A DNA stretch of 14,551 bases from assembly GCA_015904055.1 (NCBI GenBank), contig JABMDE010000085.1:30598-45148 (forward strand), given 5' to 3'. This DNA is from Nitrospira sp. (GTDB taxonomy: Bacteria > Nitrospirota > Nitrospiria > Nitrospirales > Nitrospiraceae). This document shows, piece by piece, positions 14,008 to 14,551 of this stretch. Every line of letters starts with the position of its first letter. The stretch's first letter is position 1. The position numbers were made by a program, and so were the translations under genes. The notes under the pieces are model-generated. The model saw only the letters and a list, made by a program, of their open reading frames with translations, was not told where the DNA came from and searched no databases.

Positions 14008-14551
14008 CAAATTCGGGACATGGAAGAAGAGATGAGGCGGAAGGAGTGGTTGGCCAATCTCGGAGAGATGTCGGCGGGAATGGCGCATGAAATACGAAAT
14101 CCTCTCGGGGCACTTGCCGGAGCGATGCAAATGCTTCGGAAAGATCTTCAGGCCGATGAAACCAGCCAGCGGCTGATGGACATCGCAATTCGCGAAGCAA
14201 CCAGACTGGACGACATCATCACGGAGTTTCTCCAATATGCCCGCCCTCCTGCGCTGAATGTGCAAGAGGTTGATTTGAACAAAGTCCTTGCCGAGACGCT
14301 TGATCTGGTACAACATGAAGCACGAACACGAACAAAGATCGCCATCGAAACAGTATTGGCTGAAGGGGCTTTGTTGGGGCAGATTGATCAGGACCAAATG
14401 AAGCAAGTGTTCTGGAATTTGGCGGCGAATGCGTTTGATGCCATGCCGCGCGGAGGACAGCTTACCATTGCAACGGGTTGTCGGCGTGTCGATGTCGCTG
14501 GGCGCAAGGCGGATGTGGTTGAAATCTCGTTTCATGATACGGGGGAAGGCA
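13087..14551 (+). CDS. pilS: two-component sensor histidine kinase PilS, 3'-truncated by window edge
   Basis: Membrane histidine kinase that, in the PilS-PilR pair, senses the state of pilin in the membrane and controls pilin transcription through PilR. Seen: 488 codons before the window ends. Six membrane helices lie at about 14-180, PAS at about 197-307, then the HisKA domain with H-box 'AGMAHEIRNPLGAL' (phospho-accepting H334) and the ATPase domain with N-box 'NLAANAFDAM' (N448). The start of the G1 box 'DTGEG' falls at 484-488. The family usually has about 530-560 residues, so 50-70 are missing. The ATG at 13087 follows GGCGAGGG. The name rests on the six-helix-PAS-kinase layout and pilC next door; a related NtrB/AtoS-like kinase is the main alternative. 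A pilR regulator would be expected just beyond the window. Confidence 0.88.
   Translation, partial: MDDIKTRIYWLMGLRIVVVTLLLGLSLTFQLTKGERVETFYALIAFTYAVTIPYAVILRRLSSSEALAQFAWVQVAVDLLLETVLIARTGGIESPFAVLYVISVTVASLVPRRRVGLLTASCCIILFGILTNIQLYGLTEVWGWLPQTRLSAAESLQAFGVYSLAFLVVGLLSGALADQLQRADQSLREKEQGLNRLRAFHENIVHSISSGVFTTDARGCITSFNPAAQETTGYGVEQVQGRRWQEVFNWHPAQPEDEGLFKRSAHSRFEVECKRADGNRLILGMTFAPLHEQGTETGFVGVFKDLTQIRDMEEEMRRKEWLANLGEMSAGMAHEIRNPLGALAGAMQMLRKDLQADETSQRLMDIAIREATRLDDIITEFLQYARPPALNVQEVDLNKVLAETLDLVQHEARTRTKIAIETVLAEGALLGQIDQDQMKQVFWNLAANAFDAMPRGGQLTIATGCRRVDVAGRKADVVEISFHDTGEG

Noticed and set aside
13753..14535. 260-residue open frame on the minus strand
   Set aside because: It is antisense to the PAS and kinase domains of pilS, which carry clear H-box and N-box motifs; its own translation shows no family features.
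1..14551. CRISPR array, tRNA, rRNA, toxin-antitoxin or defence system
   Set aside because: No regularly spaced short repeats, no cloverleaf-like or ribosomal sequence recognised, and no gene resembling nucleases, toxins or known defence components.

Overview
This window is a GC-rich bacterial chromosome segment. It carries the end of a division and cell wall (dcw) cluster, ddl-ftsQ-ftsA-ftsZ, followed by pgeF, yggS, proC, yggT and divIVA, and later type IV pilus genes of the pilC-pilS type. The combination of gene order, protein style (two 'PTFLR' motifs in the FtsZ tail, DivIVA in an otherwise Gram-negative-like setting) and GC content suggests Nitrospirota, most likely a Nitrospira-like organism. 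That assignment is inferred from general knowledge and was not searched.

Layout. Positions 1-4273 hold the 3' part of ddl, then ftsQ, ftsA and ftsZ, all on + and tightly packed (ATGA overlap ddl/ftsQ, 5 bp ftsQ/ftsA, a 58 bp gap with a strong hairpin before ftsZ). Positions 4304-6679 hold pgeF, yggS and proC, with yggS/proC overlapping by 8 bp and proC/yggT by 1 bp. Positions 6679-8805 hold a broken yggT. Its first 58-59 codons now run in frame into the C-terminal 240 residues of a PilC-like protein, followed by a PilS-like sensor lacking its kinase domain. The last 31 codons of yggT survive as a remnant whose stop overlaps the divIVA start. Positions 8802-10504 hold divIVA and a serine beta-lactamase-family hydrolase. 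A small gene lies on the minus strand (10501-10818), then a back-to-back pair of sigma70-type promoters, pgsA, and a complete pilC (11661-12875). The last gene is pilS, which runs off the end of the window.

The main discovery is that 6855-8710 is a direct copy of 12152-14007: same length (1,856 bp), constant offset of 5,297, and roughly nine in ten bases identical by eye. Its ends fall inside yggT on the left and beside the yggT tail on the right, so the event split yggT and removed about 15-18 codons of it. Both copies keep open frames. PilC differs at 9 of 240 residues and the PilS sensor at 19 of 307, while most base changes are silent, so both versions appear to have evolved under protein-level constraint. 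An intergenic hairpin between pilC and pilS is kept in both copies with a compensatory base-pair change.

How the genes relate. ddl makes D-Ala-D-Ala for peptidoglycan. FtsQ, FtsA and FtsZ build the divisome, and DivIVA marks curved membrane or septa. PgeF edits a misincorporated murein peptide, PgsA makes phosphatidylglycerophosphate, ProC and YggS serve proline and PLP metabolism, and PilC with PilS belongs to type IV pilus assembly and its two-component control. I see no CRISPR array, rRNA, tRNA, transposase or recognisable defence system.
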